Shown: positions 42,297 through 50,995 of the stretch, one piece after another
Layout of the letters: every line of letters starts with the position of its first letter
Position numbering within the stretch: position 1 is the first letter of the stretch
Origin: Nonomuraea sp. PA05
GTDB taxonomy: Bacteria; Actinomycetota; Actinomycetes; Streptosporangiales; Streptosporangiaceae
Direction of reading: 5' to 3'
Assembly: GCF_008086045.1 (NCBI RefSeq)
Contig: NZ_VSEY01000038.1
Coordinates: 62,001-126,000, forward strand
DNA length: 64,000 nt
Program-made: the position numbers and the translations under genes
Notes under the pieces: generated by a model
Databases searched by the model: none
What the model was told of the DNA's origin: nothing
Seen by the model: only the letters and a program-made list of their open reading frames with translations

Positions 42297-43283
42297 GTGT
42301 CCAGAACGACCTTCGACCTCCTTGTCGTGGGCGACGCCAACCCGGACGTGATCGTGTCCGGTTCGCCTCGCCATCCCGAGTTCGGCCAGCGCGAGCAACT
42401 CGTCCCCGCCGCCGGCCTGGTGCTCGGCGGCTCCGGCGCGATCACCGCGTACGGCGCCGCCCGGCTCGGGCTGCGCACCGCGTTCGCCGGACGGGTCGGG
42501 GACGACCCCGCGGGCACCTTCGTCCTGGACGCCCTGCGCTCCGGCGGCGTGGACGTCTCGGCCTGCGTCGTCGACCCCGCCGTCCCCACCGCCATGACCG
42601 TCGTCCTGGTGGACGGCGACGACCGCGCCATCCTCACCGCCGCGGGCTGCCTCGACCGGCTCGCCGCCACCGACGTGCCGCCCGCCCTGCTCGAACGTGC
42701 CGCGCACGTGCACGTCTCGTCGTACTTCCTGCAGCCGCTGCTGGCCCAGGGGCTGGCCGGGCTGTTCGGCATGGCCAGGGCCGCGGGGGCGTCCACGTCC
42801 CTCGACACCAACGACGACCCGGCGGGCCGGTGGGCGGGGCTGGCGGACGTGCTGCCCGTCACCGACGTCCTGCTCCCCAACGAGAACGAGGCCTTCGCCA
42901 TCGCCCGCGCCGTCTCGGACGCAGGTGCAGGCGCAGGCACGGGGATGGACGTCACGCTGGGCGGGGCGGACCGGGACGACGCCGACCTCGAACGCGCCGT
43001 CAAGGAACTGGCCGCCCACGGCACCCTCCCCGTGGTCAAACGCGGCGCGCACGGCGCCCTGGCCTTCGCCGACGGCGAGCTGATCGAGGTCCCCGCCCGC
43101 CCCGCCACCGTCGTGGACGCCGTAGGCGCCGGGGACAGCTTCAACGCGGGCCTGCTCGCCGCCCTCCTGCGCGGCCTGCCACTGAGCCGGAGCATGTCGG
43201 TAGCCGTGACCTGCGGCACCCTTTCCACCCGCGCCGCCGGGGGCACCGCGGCGCAGCCCACCTGGGAGGAAGCCACCTCATGA
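42297..43283 (+). CDS. PfkB family carbohydrate kinase
   Basis: About 328 residues from GTG 42297 (GTG 42294 is equally possible). FDLLVVGDANPDVIVSGSPR opens the ribokinase fold; VGDDPAGTFVLDALRSGGVD follows, and DAVGAGDSFNAGLLAALLRG near residues 271-290 is the PfkB signature with the catalytic aspartate. It would phosphorylate a sugar or related polyol released from the imported glycoside. It overlaps the GH4 gene by 4 bp. Confidence 0.92.
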   Translation: MSRTTFDLLVVGDANPDVIVSGSPRHPEFGQREQLVPAAGLVLGGSGAITAYGAARLGLRTAFAGRVGDDPAGTFVLDALRSGGVDVSACVVDPAVPTAMTVVLVDGDDRAILTAAGCLDRLAATDVPPALLERAAHVHVSSYFLQPLLAQGLAGLFGMARAAGASTSLDTNDDPAGRWAGLADVLPVTDVLLPNENEAFAIARAVSDAGAGAGTGMDVTLGGADRDDADLERAVKELAAHGTLPVVKRGAHGALAFADGELIEVPARPATVVDAVGAGDSFNAGLLAALLRGLPLSRSMSVAVTCGTLSTRAAGGTAAQPTWEEATS

Positions 43284-44551
43284 AGAAGATCGTGTTCGTC
43301 GGGGCGGGAAGCGTCGTCTTCACCCACGGGCTCCTCGCCGACCTCGTCAAGTTCCCCGAGCTGCGCGGCATGCGCATCGCCCTGCACGACATCGACCCGG
43401 AACGCCTCCAGGTGGCCGAGGCCGTCGCCCGCCGCATCACCGGTGACAACGCCACCGTCACCGCCCACCTCGACCGCCGCGAGGCGCTCGAGGGCGCCGA
43501 CTTCGTCATCAACATGGTGCAGGTCGGCGGGTACGACGCCACCGTCATCGACTTCGACATCCCCGCCAGGTACGGCCTGCGCCAGACCATCGCCGACACC
43601 ATCGGCACCGGCGGCGTCTTCCGCGCCCTGCGCACCTTCCCGCTGCTCGACGCGCTGGCCGACGACATCGCCGCCGTCTGCCCCGACACGCTGCTGCTCA
43701 ACTACACCAACCCGATGGCGATGAACGTCTGGTACCTGTCGGGCAAGGTGCGCAACGTCGTCGGCCTGTGCCACTCGGTGTACTGGACGATGCGCGGCCT
43801 GGCCGACCTCGTCTCGGTGCCGTACGAGGAGGTCTCCTACGTCGCCGCCGGCGTCAACCACCAGGCGTGGGTGCTGCGCTTCGAACGCGACGGCGAGGAC
43901 CTCTACCCGCGCCTCGACGTGGACGACCCGCAGCTCCGGCGGCGGGTGCGGATCGACATGTACCGGCGGCTCGGCTACTACCCGACGGAGACCAGCGAGC
44001 ACTCGGCCGAGTACGTGCCGTGGCTGATGCACCACGACTCCGAGCTGGACCGGCTGCGCATCCCGGTGGGGGAGTACCTGCGCGTCAGCGAGGAGAACCT
44101 GGCCGAGTACAAGCGGACCCGCGACCTGGTCCGGGGCGGCGGCGAGCTCGACATCGCCGGCACCGACGAGTACGCGCCGCAGATCATCCACAGCGTCGTC
44201 ACCGGCACGCCCCGCGTCGTCTACGGCAACGTCGTCAACGACGGGCTCATCTCCAACCTGCCGCAGGGCTGCGTGGTGGAGGTGCCGTGCGTGGTGGACG
44301 CCACCGGCGTGCGGCCCACCGCGGTCGGCGCGCTGCCCCCGCAGTGCGCGGCGCTGAACAGGACGTACGTGAGCGTCAACGAGCTGACGGTGCGGGCCGC
44401 GCTCGAAGGCGACCCCCGCCACGTCAGGCACGCGCTGATGGTCGACCCGAACACGGCCGCCTCACTCACCGTGGACGACATCTGGCGGATGGCCGACGAC
44501 CTCACCCGCGCCCACGGCGACCTCCTCCCGCAAGCGCTGCGGGCCCACTAG
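43280..44551 (+). CDS. GH4 family glycosidase, MelA-like (first)
   Basis: 423 residues. NAD site VFVGAGSVVFTHGLLADL at the N-terminus, then DFVINMVQVGGY. The metal-binding cysteine is in GLCHSVYW near residue 174 and the histidine in GVNHQAW near 203. GH4 enzymes cleave glycosides by an NAD/Mn2+ redox mechanism. The CHS form is that of alpha-galactosidase/alpha-glucosidase types that act on unphosphorylated substrates, which fits ABC rather than PTS uptake. Expected product: free monosaccharide for the kinase just upstream. Confidence 0.92.
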   Translation: MKKIVFVGAGSVVFTHGLLADLVKFPELRGMRIALHDIDPERLQVAEAVARRITGDNATVTAHLDRREALEGADFVINMVQVGGYDATVIDFDIPARYGLRQTIADTIGTGGVFRALRTFPLLDALADDIAAVCPDTLLLNYTNPMAMNVWYLSGKVRNVVGLCHSVYWTMRGLADLVSVPYEEVSYVAAGVNHQAWVLRFERDGEDLYPRLDVDDPQLRRRVRIDMYRRLGYYPTETSEHSAEYVPWLMHHDSELDRLRIPVGEYLRVSEENLAEYKRTRDLVRGGGELDIAGTDEYAPQIIHSVVTGTPRVVYGNVVNDGLISNLPQGCVVEVPCVVDATGVRPTAVGALPPQCAALNRTYVSVNELTVRAALEGDPRHVRHALMVDPNTAASLTVDDIWRMADDLTRAHGDLLPQALRAH

Positions 44552-44552
44552 C

Positions 44553-45344
44553 TCAGCGGGCGATCTCGACCGCCAGCCCCTTGTCCCGCAGCGCGGCCAC
44601 GCACTCGGGATCGGCCGACTCGCCCGTGATCAGCAGGTCGATCTCGCCGACCGCGCAGATCGGCGCCATCTCCACCACGCCCAGTTTGGACGCGTCCGCG
44701 ACCAGGATCTTCCTGGTCGCGGCGCGCAACATGCGCTGCTTCATCTCCGCGTCGGGCAGGCTCACGTTCGTCACCCCGCCCGCCGCGTCCACCCCGCCGC
44801 ACCCCAGGATGACGGTGTGCGCGCGGATGCCCTCCAGCAGCTTGCCGCCCAGCGGATCGACCAGCGAGTGCTGTTGCCGCCGCAGGCTGCCGCCGGTCAC
44901 CACGACCGAGATGCGGGGCAGCGCGGGCTCCAGCTCCAGCGCCGTGCGCAGCCCGTTGGTGAACACCGTCACCTCGGTCAGGTCGGGGCGCGCCACCAGC
45001 TCCCTGGCCACGTAGGTCGTGGTCGTGCCCGCCCCCATCAGGACGCTCTCGCCCGAGCCGACCAGCCGGGCGGCCACCTTGGCGATGGACGACTTCTCCA
45101 CCGCCGCCGTGCCCAGCGACAGCTCGAACGACGCCTCGACGTGCGGCGCGGGCCCGGCCGACACGGCGCCGCCACGCACCCGGCGCACCTTGCCCTGCTC
45201 CTCCAGCGCGTCGAGGTCGGCCCTGACCGTCACGCTGGACACCCCGAACGCCTCGGCCAGCTCCGCGACCCTGGCGAACTCCTGCTCGGTCAGCAACGCC
45301 AGCATGCGCTCGCGACGGACCTCCGTCGGCATCGACTCACTCAT
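44553..45344 (-). CDS. DeoR/GlpR family regulator
   Basis: 263 residues. The N-terminal winged helix is at residues 7-60 (FARVAELAEAFGVSSVTVRA, then GKVRRVRGGA). The DeoR sensor domain has GAGTTTTYVARELVARPDLT and sugar-phosphate-site residues. It is the likely repressor of the surrounding glycoside genes, sensing a phosphorylated sugar. It is convergent with the first GH4 gene (one base between) and follows the second GH4 gene on the same strand after a 124-bp gap with a duplication. Confidence 0.92.
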   Translation of the reverse strand: MSESMPTEVRRERMLALLTEQEFARVAELAEAFGVSSVTVRADLDALEEQGKVRRVRGGAVSAGPAPHVEASFELSLGTAAVEKSSIAKVAARLVGSGESVLMGAGTTTTYVARELVARPDLTEVTVFTNGLRTALELEPALPRISVVVTGGSLRRQQHSLVDPLGGKLLEGIRAHTVILGCGGVDAAGGVTNVSLPDAEMKQRMLRAATRKILVADASKLGVVEMAPICAVGEIDLLITGESADPECVAALRDKGLAVEIAR

Positions 45345-45360
45345 CGGCGGCCCCCCGCCG

Positions 45361-45456
45361 CCATCGGACCCCCGACGGTTCCGGCTCGCTCATCGCGGCC
45401 TCCCGTCGCCATCGGACCCCCGACGGTTCCGGCTCGCTCATCGCGGCCTCCCGTCG
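45361..45456 (-). repeat. 48-bp exact tandem duplication upstream of the DeoR gene
   Basis: Two identical 48-bp copies (45361-45408 and 45409-45456). Each resembles the DeoR start region, including a GGGAGG ribosome-site-like stretch and ATGAGCGAGC against the gene's own ATGAGTGAGT, so the array looks like extra copies of the translation start. Confidence 0.85.
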
Positions 45457-45468
45457 CCGTCGGCGCGC

Positions 45469-46767
45469 TCACCGGCGGACCGCCGCGGGCAGCAGGTCGC
45501 CGTGCGCCTCGATCAGTTCGTCGCAGAGCGCCTCGATCGCGGGCAGCGGCAGCGTGGCCGCCGTGTTCGGGTCGAGCATCGCGGCCCGGTAGATGTGCGC
45601 CCGCTCCCCGTCGAGCACCGCACGCACGGTCAGCTCGACCACGTTCAGGAACGTCCGGTTGAGCGCGGCGAGCTGCACGGGCAGGTCGCCCACGGCCCGC
45701 GGGCGCACCCCGGCGGCGCCGACCAGGGCGGGCACCTCCACACACGCCTGCGCGGGCAGGTTGCCGATCAGGCCGCGGTTGGCCACGTTGACGTAGATCT
45801 CCTTCTCCTCGCCGGTCAGCAGCGCCAGGATCATCGCCGCGGCGGGCTCCTGGTGCTGCCACCGGATGAGCAGCTTGTGGCCGGCGGACAGGGCCCGCCG
45901 GGTCTCCTCGTACAGGTGCAGGCTCTGGCCGACGCGCCGCAGGTACTCCTCGACCGGCACGCCCAGCCTGGCGGTCTCCTCGGGGTGGCGCATGATCCAC
46001 GGCACGTACTCGGCGGCGTGCTCGCTCGACATCGTCGGGAAGCGGCCGAAGGTGCGGTACAGCTCGACCCGCACGTGCCTGCGCAACTGGGCGTCGGCGG
46101 CGATCACCGCGTCCAGCTCGGGGTAGAGCGAGCGGCCGCCCGCCTCGAAGCGCAGCACGAACGACTGGTGGTTGAGCCCGGCGCTGAGGAAGGTGATCTC
46201 GTCCTCGTCGCGGCCGACGAGGTCGGCCAGGTAGGCATGCGTGTCGCACACCGCGTGGCACAGCCCGGCGAACCGTTCGAACCCGGTGGCCTCGTGCACC
46301 GCCTGCCCGGTCATCGCCATCGGGTCGCTCAGGCTCAGCAGCCACGCCTGCGGGCACACCTCGGCCATCTGCGCGGCCAGCTCCACCAGCACCGGGATCG
46401 TGCGCAGCCCGCGGAAGACGCCGCCGATCCCGATCGTGTCGCCGATGGTCTGGCGCAGGCCGTACCGGTGGGGGATCTCGAAGTCGCGCAGCGTGGCCTC
46501 GAAGCCGCCGACGTCGAGGTGGGCGACCACGAAGTCGGCCCCCTCGAGCGCCTGCCGCCGGTCGAACACGCTGCGGATCTTCGCCTCCGCGCCCGCCTCG
46601 GCGTCGAGCGCCCGCACCAGCGTCCCGGCCGTGGCCAGCCTGCCGGGGTCGTCGTCGTGCAGCACGACCTCCAGCTCGCCGCGCAGGGCAGGGGCGAGCA
46701 TCAGGGCGGACAGGACGCGGCGCGTCAGCTCCACGTCACCGGCCCCGATGAAGACGATCCGCGCCAT
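45469..46767 (-). CDS. GH4 family glycosidase, MelA-like (second)
   Basis: 432 residues from ATG 46767. RIVFIGAGDVELTRRVLSAL is the NAD site, DFVVAHLDVGGFEATLRDFE follows, and metal/active-site segments are GLCHAVCDTH near residue 169 and GLNHQSFVLRF near 201. It is clearly paralogous to the first GH4 (same length, same DPNTAAxL C-terminal block) but diverged, so it may handle a different linkage. It is transcribed toward the DeoR gene. Confidence 0.91.
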   Translation of the reverse strand: MARIVFIGAGDVELTRRVLSALMLAPALRGELEVVLHDDDPGRLATAGTLVRALDAEAGAEAKIRSVFDRRQALEGADFVVAHLDVGGFEATLRDFEIPHRYGLRQTIGDTIGIGGVFRGLRTIPVLVELAAQMAEVCPQAWLLSLSDPMAMTGQAVHEATGFERFAGLCHAVCDTHAYLADLVGRDEDEITFLSAGLNHQSFVLRFEAGGRSLYPELDAVIAADAQLRRHVRVELYRTFGRFPTMSSEHAAEYVPWIMRHPEETARLGVPVEEYLRRVGQSLHLYEETRRALSAGHKLLIRWQHQEPAAAMILALLTGEEKEIYVNVANRGLIGNLPAQACVEVPALVGAAGVRPRAVGDLPVQLAALNRTFLNVVELTVRAVLDGERAHIYRAAMLDPNTAATLPLPAIEALCDELIEAHGDLLPAAVRR

Positions 46768-46808
46768 TCCCGCAGTATCCCACGCCCCGTCCGACGCTGG
46801 GCGCCCGC

Positions 46809-47615
46809 TCAGACGCGCAGCAGCGGCCCCCAGGTGAGCGGCCCGACCAGGCCGTCCGCCTCGATGCCCTCGGCCTGCTGGAAGCCCCGCACCAGCGCCA
46901 CCAGCCCGTCGTCGCAGCGGGTGGACTTCAGCCAGCCCTCCAGCCCGTCCTGCACCCCGGCGTAGGCGGCGGGCGGCACGTGCCCCCGCGCGAACAGGCA
47001 ACCCCTGACGGTCTTGACGTCGTAGTTGTCGTCGCCGAGCCGGACCAGCGGCAGTTCCTTCATGATCTCCTCCGTCCAGGATGGGCCGGGCGCGCCGGCG
47101 ATGAGGGCGGCGACGGCCGCCCGGAAGTCGGTCATGTCGATGGAGTGGGGGTCGGGCTTGGCGGTGTTGACCTCCCGGTGGGCCCTGACCCGCGAGGCGC
47201 CCAGCCCGAACTCGCGGCACAGCTCCGCGCACAGCCGCCGGTAGGCGTCGAGCTGCACCTCCGGCCACGGCTGCGAGCCGTTGTTCTCGGCCTCGATGCC
47301 GATGGAGCTGGAGTTGTCGTGCAGCGGCGAGGTCGAGGGGGCGTTGTGCCAGCAACGCCCGGCCGCGATGACGTAGATGCGGCCCGACCGGCCGAGCCCG
47401 AACTGCGACAGCGGCCCCGACAGCCCGGGACGGCCGTCACGCACCACAGCCAGGGAGGGGTAGTCACCGCCACCGGCGGGGCCGGCGGTGTGGTGGCAGA
47501 CGATGCCCTGCACCTCGGGCTGCGGCCCGTGCCCCCGGCTCCGCCACCCGGCCACCTCGGTCACCGGATGGCCCGTGCGGCGGGCGACGTCGGCGAGCTG
47601 GGTCAGATACGGCAT
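46809..47615 (-). CDS. N-acetylmuramoyl-L-alanine amidase with peptidoglycan-binding domain
   Basis: 268 residues from ATG 47615, which has a GGAGGT ribosome site; the frame is open further upstream without support. The amidase_2/PGRP domain spans about residues 30-170: GIVCHHTAG (first zinc histidine), GRCWHNAPS, and RAHREVN (second zinc histidine). A C-terminal peptidoglycan-binding helical domain follows (VALVRGFQQAEGIEADGLVG). No signal peptide is seen, as in phage-type endolysins, so the route outside the cell is unclear. Confidence 0.9.
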   Translation of the reverse strand: MPYLTQLADVARRTGHPVTEVAGWRSRGHGPQPEVQGIVCHHTAGPAGGGDYPSLAVVRDGRPGLSGPLSQFGLGRSGRIYVIAAGRCWHNAPSTSPLHDNSSSIGIEAENNGSQPWPEVQLDAYRRLCAELCREFGLGASRVRAHREVNTAKPDPHSIDMTDFRAAVAALIAGAPGPSWTEEIMKELPLVRLGDDNYDVKTVRGCLFARGHVPPAAYAGVQDGLEGWLKSTRCDDGLVALVRGFQQAEGIEADGLVGPLTWGPLLRV

Positions 47616-47890
47616 CGTGCACCTCCGTCTTGCGTCTGGATGAGTCTCACACCCTTCGATCGACGACGAGTAGTCATCGAGTTGCTGTCCGTGATCACCG
47701 CCGGGCGGGCGGATGACCAGGGCTCCCGCCACGCGCGGCAGGTGCTTACAGATCATTACCATGCCGTACCCGTACGCGACCGGGAGATTCGGAGAATCGG
47801 GGCAATCGGGCACCGGTGGCGGGGCGGGGGTCCCCGATGTCTATACCCGGAGGTCAGCGTCCGCTCACAACGACGCGGCGAGGGGGATCC
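47616..47890. other. 275-bp gap between amidase and NlpC/P60 genes
   Basis: Apart from the amidase ribosome site at its left end, I see no convincing gene, promoter or riboswitch. I looked for the conserved blocks of the ydaO-type cyclic-di-AMP riboswitch, which often precedes such wall hydrolases in actinomycetes, and did not find them. Confidence 0.5.
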
Positions 47891-48871
47891 TCACGGCCGG
47901 ATGGCGCCGACGAGCCGCCCCCGCCAGTAGTCGTCGAGAGCGACCACCTTGATGACGTCGCCGGTCTGCGGCGCGTGCACCATCCTGCCGTCGCCCGCGT
48001 ACATGCCCATGTGCCCCAGGCCCTTGCTGAACAGCAGGTCGCCGGGCTGCACCTGGTCCAGGGGCACCCGCCGGCCGGCGCCCCACGCCCACTGCGTGTA
48101 CGTGGTGCGCGGCAGCGACACCCCGGCCGCCCGCCAGGCCGCCTGCGTCAGGCCCGAGCAGTCGAAGGAGCCCGGCCCGGTGCCGCCGTACCGGTACGGC
48201 TTGCCGACCTGCGCGAAGGCGAACTGCAGCGCCTCGCGCGCGTTGCCGGAGGCGGGGCCGGTGTAGGTGAGGCCGGTGCCGCGCGGGTTGCCGGTCCGGT
48301 AGGCGCCCAGCCGGCGCAGCAGCTTCGTCTGCTGCTCGACCAGGTCGTCCACCTCCTCCTGCTTCCCGCGCACGTCGTCGCGCGCCTGCTCGGCCTCGGC
48401 CAGCGCGCCCTTGGCCTGGTCGCGCCGCTCCCGCAACCCCTTGGTGGCCGCCTCGAACGCCGCGATCCGCGCCGCCCGGTCCTGGGCCATCTGGTCGAGG
48501 GAGGCCATGCCGCTGAGCATCGCCTCGGGCGGCCCGCCGACGGCCAGCCGCTGCCAGCCCATCGACGGGCCGAACTGGTAGTTGTGCACAGCGATCGCGG
48601 CCAGCTCATCCCGCAGCTCCGCCACCTGCTCGCCCTTGGCGGTCAGCTCGGCGTCCAGCGCCCGGTACTTCGTCCTGGCCTTGCGGTAGGCCTCCGTGGC
48701 CTGGTTGTAGCGCTCGACGAGCTGGTCGGCCCGCTCGTTCAGCTTCACCAGCCGCGCTCTGACCTGGGCGGGGGACGGGTCGGCCCAGGCCGCGCCCGGC
48801 ACGACGGCCGGAACGGTCACGGTCAGGGCCGCGGCAGCCGCCGCCCGTGCGAGCCTCGCCGACACCGTCAC
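47891..48871 (-). CDS. Secreted NlpC/P60 peptidoglycan endopeptidase
   Basis: 326 residues from GTG 48871, chosen because GAAGGAGG lies 7 bases upstream; ATG 48898 is an alternative. Signal peptide ends near ...PGAAWADPS. A long coiled coil spans about residues 35-195 (NERADQLVERYNQATEAYRK onward), the RipA/CwlO-like layout. The C-terminal NlpC/P60 domain has catalytic Cys in SFDCSGLTQAAW and His in GHMGMYAGDGRMVHAP. It cuts stem peptides in the wall, probably during growth or division. Confidence 0.93.
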   Translation of the reverse strand: MTVSARLARAAAAAALTVTVPAVVPGAAWADPSPAQVRARLVKLNERADQLVERYNQATEAYRKARTKYRALDAELTAKGEQVAELRDELAAIAVHNYQFGPSMGWQRLAVGGPPEAMLSGMASLDQMAQDRAARIAAFEAATKGLRERRDQAKGALAEAEQARDDVRGKQEEVDDLVEQQTKLLRRLGAYRTGNPRGTGLTYTGPASGNAREALQFAFAQVGKPYRYGGTGPGSFDCSGLTQAAWRAAGVSLPRTTYTQWAWGAGRRVPLDQVQPGDLLFSKGLGHMGMYAGDGRMVHAPQTGDVIKVVALDDYWRGRLVGAIRP

Positions 48872-48950
48872 CCGTCCGCCTCCTTCGCGCCGTTCCATCA
48901 GGAGGTACGGGGAAATCGCCGGGAATGTTCAGTGTCAGAAGGCCCGGGTG

Positions 48951-50255
48951 TCAGGAGAACGTGCAGGGCAGCCGTTTGCAGCCGTTGATGAAGCTGGACA
49001 GCAGCCGGTCCGGCTCGTCCGCGCGGATGTCCGGCAGCCGCCCGAACAGCTCACGCAACATCACCGTGATCTCCCGCCGCGCCAGGTTCGCCCCCAGGCA
49101 GAAGTGCGGCCCCGGCCCGCCGAACCCCACGTGCGGGTTGGGGGAGCGGGTGATGTCGAACGCGTCGGGGTCGGCGAAGACGCTCTCGTCCCTGTTGGCG
49201 GAGGCGTACCAGAGCGTCACCCGCTCGCCCGCCCGCAACCGGTGCCCGTTCAGGTCGTGGTCGCGGGTGACGTTGCGGCGCATGAAGATCACCGGCGTGC
49301 TGTGCCGGACGATCTCCTCCACGGCCCCGCCGATGCGCGCGTCGAAGTCGGACAGCAGCAGCCGGCGCTGGTCCGGATGGTCGGTGAGCAGTTTCAGGCC
49401 GTGGGCGAGCGCCGTGCGGGTGGTCTCGTTCCCCGCCACGACCAGCAGCAGGAAGAACGCGCCGAACTCGCGCGGGCTCAGCCGTTCGCCGTCGATGTTG
49501 GCGTTGACCAGGGCGGAGGTCAGGTCGCCCGTCGGCGCGGCGCGGCGCTTCCTGCCCAGCTCGGCGGCCAGCCGGTGCAGCCGCCAGCCCGCCAGCGACA
49601 CCGTGGCCAGCAGGCGGGCGGTGCGCAGGCGGCCGACCCTGGGGGTGCCGCCGGCGTAGTCCACGGGACGGCCGACGTACTCGGGGTCGGTGTAGCCGAC
49701 GACGATGTTCGTCAGGCGGACGACGCTCTCGTGCTGGTGCGGCGGGATGCCGAGCATGTCGCAGATCACCTCGACCGGCAGCCGCGTCGCCACCCGCGAG
49801 ACGAAGTCGCCGGGCCCGCCGGCGATCAGGTCGTCGACGATGCGGCGCGCCCGGCTGGCGATGTCGTCCTCGGTCTTGGCCAGCGTCTTCGGCGTGAACG
49901 CGCGGGAGACGATGCGGCGGATCTTGGCGTGCCGCGGATCGTCCATGTCGATCATGGAGTTGAAATAGCCGTCCATCCAGCCCGGCAGGTCGGCCGGGCT
50001 GGTGGCGCTGGGCTCGCTGCTGAACACCTCGGGATGGCGGCTGGCCTCCACCACGTCGGCGTGGCGCACCAGCGCCCACGCGCCCGGGTCCCGCCGCAGG
50101 AACGGCACCTTCGGCATGGCGAACCGCCGCAGGCCGGGCTCTGCCCGCAGTAAGGCGAACGCGCGCGCCCGCTCCTGCTCGGAACGCTCCCAGAACCGCA
50201 GGTCGCTCAGGTCGACGTCCCTCAGGGTGAGGGCCGAACGGTTGTCCGTCGCCAT
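48951..50255 (-). CDS. Cytochrome P450, CYP124/125/142-like
   Basis: 434 residues. AGNETT near residues 273-278 has Asn in place of the common His; heme loop FGGPGPHFCLG, Cys near 386. AHRxD-like blocks such as DMDDPRHAKIRRIVSRAFTP and the ending GCKRLPCTF resemble the mycobacterial sterol/branched-lipid omega-hydroxylase group, so an alkyl or sterol side-chain substrate is plausible. It is divergent from a TetR gene across a perfect operator 18 bp upstream of its start. Confidence 0.92.
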   Translation of the reverse strand: MATDNRSALTLRDVDLSDLRFWERSEQERARAFALLRAEPGLRRFAMPKVPFLRRDPGAWALVRHADVVEASRHPEVFSSEPSATSPADLPGWMDGYFNSMIDMDDPRHAKIRRIVSRAFTPKTLAKTEDDIASRARRIVDDLIAGGPGDFVSRVATRLPVEVICDMLGIPPHQHESVVRLTNIVVGYTDPEYVGRPVDYAGGTPRVGRLRTARLLATVSLAGWRLHRLAAELGRKRRAAPTGDLTSALVNANIDGERLSPREFGAFFLLLVVAGNETTRTALAHGLKLLTDHPDQRRLLLSDFDARIGGAVEEIVRHSTPVIFMRRNVTRDHDLNGHRLRAGERVTLWYASANRDESVFADPDAFDITRSPNPHVGFGGPGPHFCLGANLARREITVMLRELFGRLPDIRADEPDRLLSSFINGCKRLPCTFS

Positions 50256-50272
50256 GCGTCCACCGCCTTCCG

Positions 50273-50298
50273 AATCTGGTGTTTACCATCACCAGATT
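50273..50298. promoter_or_regulatory. TetR operator between P450 and regulator
   Basis: AATCTGGTG, 8 bp (TTTACCAT), CACCAGATT: a perfect 9-bp inverted repeat in the 80-bp divergent gap. It could control both genes. Confidence 0.75.
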
Positions 50299-50335
50299 TG
50301 CCGGACGCGTCAAGACCTGCGGCACAATCGGGAAC

Positions 50336-50989
50336 ATGACGCCCCACAGAACCTCCGTGCGCCCCTACCGCGGCGAGCCCGCCGAGCAGCGGCGCGCCCG
50401 GCGGCGGGCGGCGCTGCTGGAGGCCGGCCTCGACGTGCTGGGCACCGGCGGCTGGGCCGCCGCCACCGTGCGGGGCGTGTGCGCGCGGGCCGGCCTGAAC
50501 GACCGCTACTTCCACGAGAGCTTCACCGACCTCGACGCGCTGCTGCTGGCCGTGGTCGACGACCAGGCCGCGCAGGCCACCGGCCTGATCACCGCCGTCG
50601 CCGCGAAGGCCCCGCGCCGCCTGCGGCCGCGCGCCGCCGCCGTGGTGAGCGCCATCGTCGACTTCCTGGCCGCCGACCAGCGCAGGGCCCGCGTCCTGGC
50701 CTACGAGTTCCCCGCCAGCGCGCTGCTGCAGGAACGCCGCAGGCAGATCATCGAGACGCTGGCGGGCATCTACATCGAGCAGGCCCGCGAGCTGCTCGAC
50801 GAGGTGCCGCTCAGCGAGACCGACCTGCGGATGACCGCGCTGACCGTCGTGAGCGGCCTGTGGGAGCTGCTGTCGGCCTGGCTGCGCGGCGACGTGGACA
50901 CCGGCCGCGACCACCTCGTCGACTACGTCGTCGCGCTGCTCCTGTCCACCACGGACCTGGCCCCCGCCCTCGACCACCGGCTCCGCTGA
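50336..50989 (+). CDS. TetR family transcriptional regulator
   Basis: 217 residues from ATG 50336; an in-frame ATG at 50279 would put the operator inside the gene. Helix-turn-helix at about residues 20-62 (RRRAALLEAGLDVLGTGGWA, then VCARAGLNDRYFHESFTDLD). The remainder is an all-helical ligand domain. It very likely represses the divergent P450 and itself through the perfect inverted repeat between them. Confidence 0.9.
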   Translation: MTPHRTSVRPYRGEPAEQRRARRRAALLEAGLDVLGTGGWAAATVRGVCARAGLNDRYFHESFTDLDALLLAVVDDQAAQATGLITAVAAKAPRRLRPRAAAVVSAIVDFLAADQRRARVLAYEFPASALLQERRRQIIETLAGIYIEQARELLDEVPLSETDLRMTALTVVSGLWELLSAWLRGDVDTGRDHLVDYVVALLLSTTDLAPALDHRLR

Positions 50990-50995
50990 GAACCG

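Noticed and set aside
47616..47890. Cyclic-di-AMP riboswitch upstream of the wall hydrolases
   Set aside because: Conserved ydaO-type sequence blocks were not found in either orientation.
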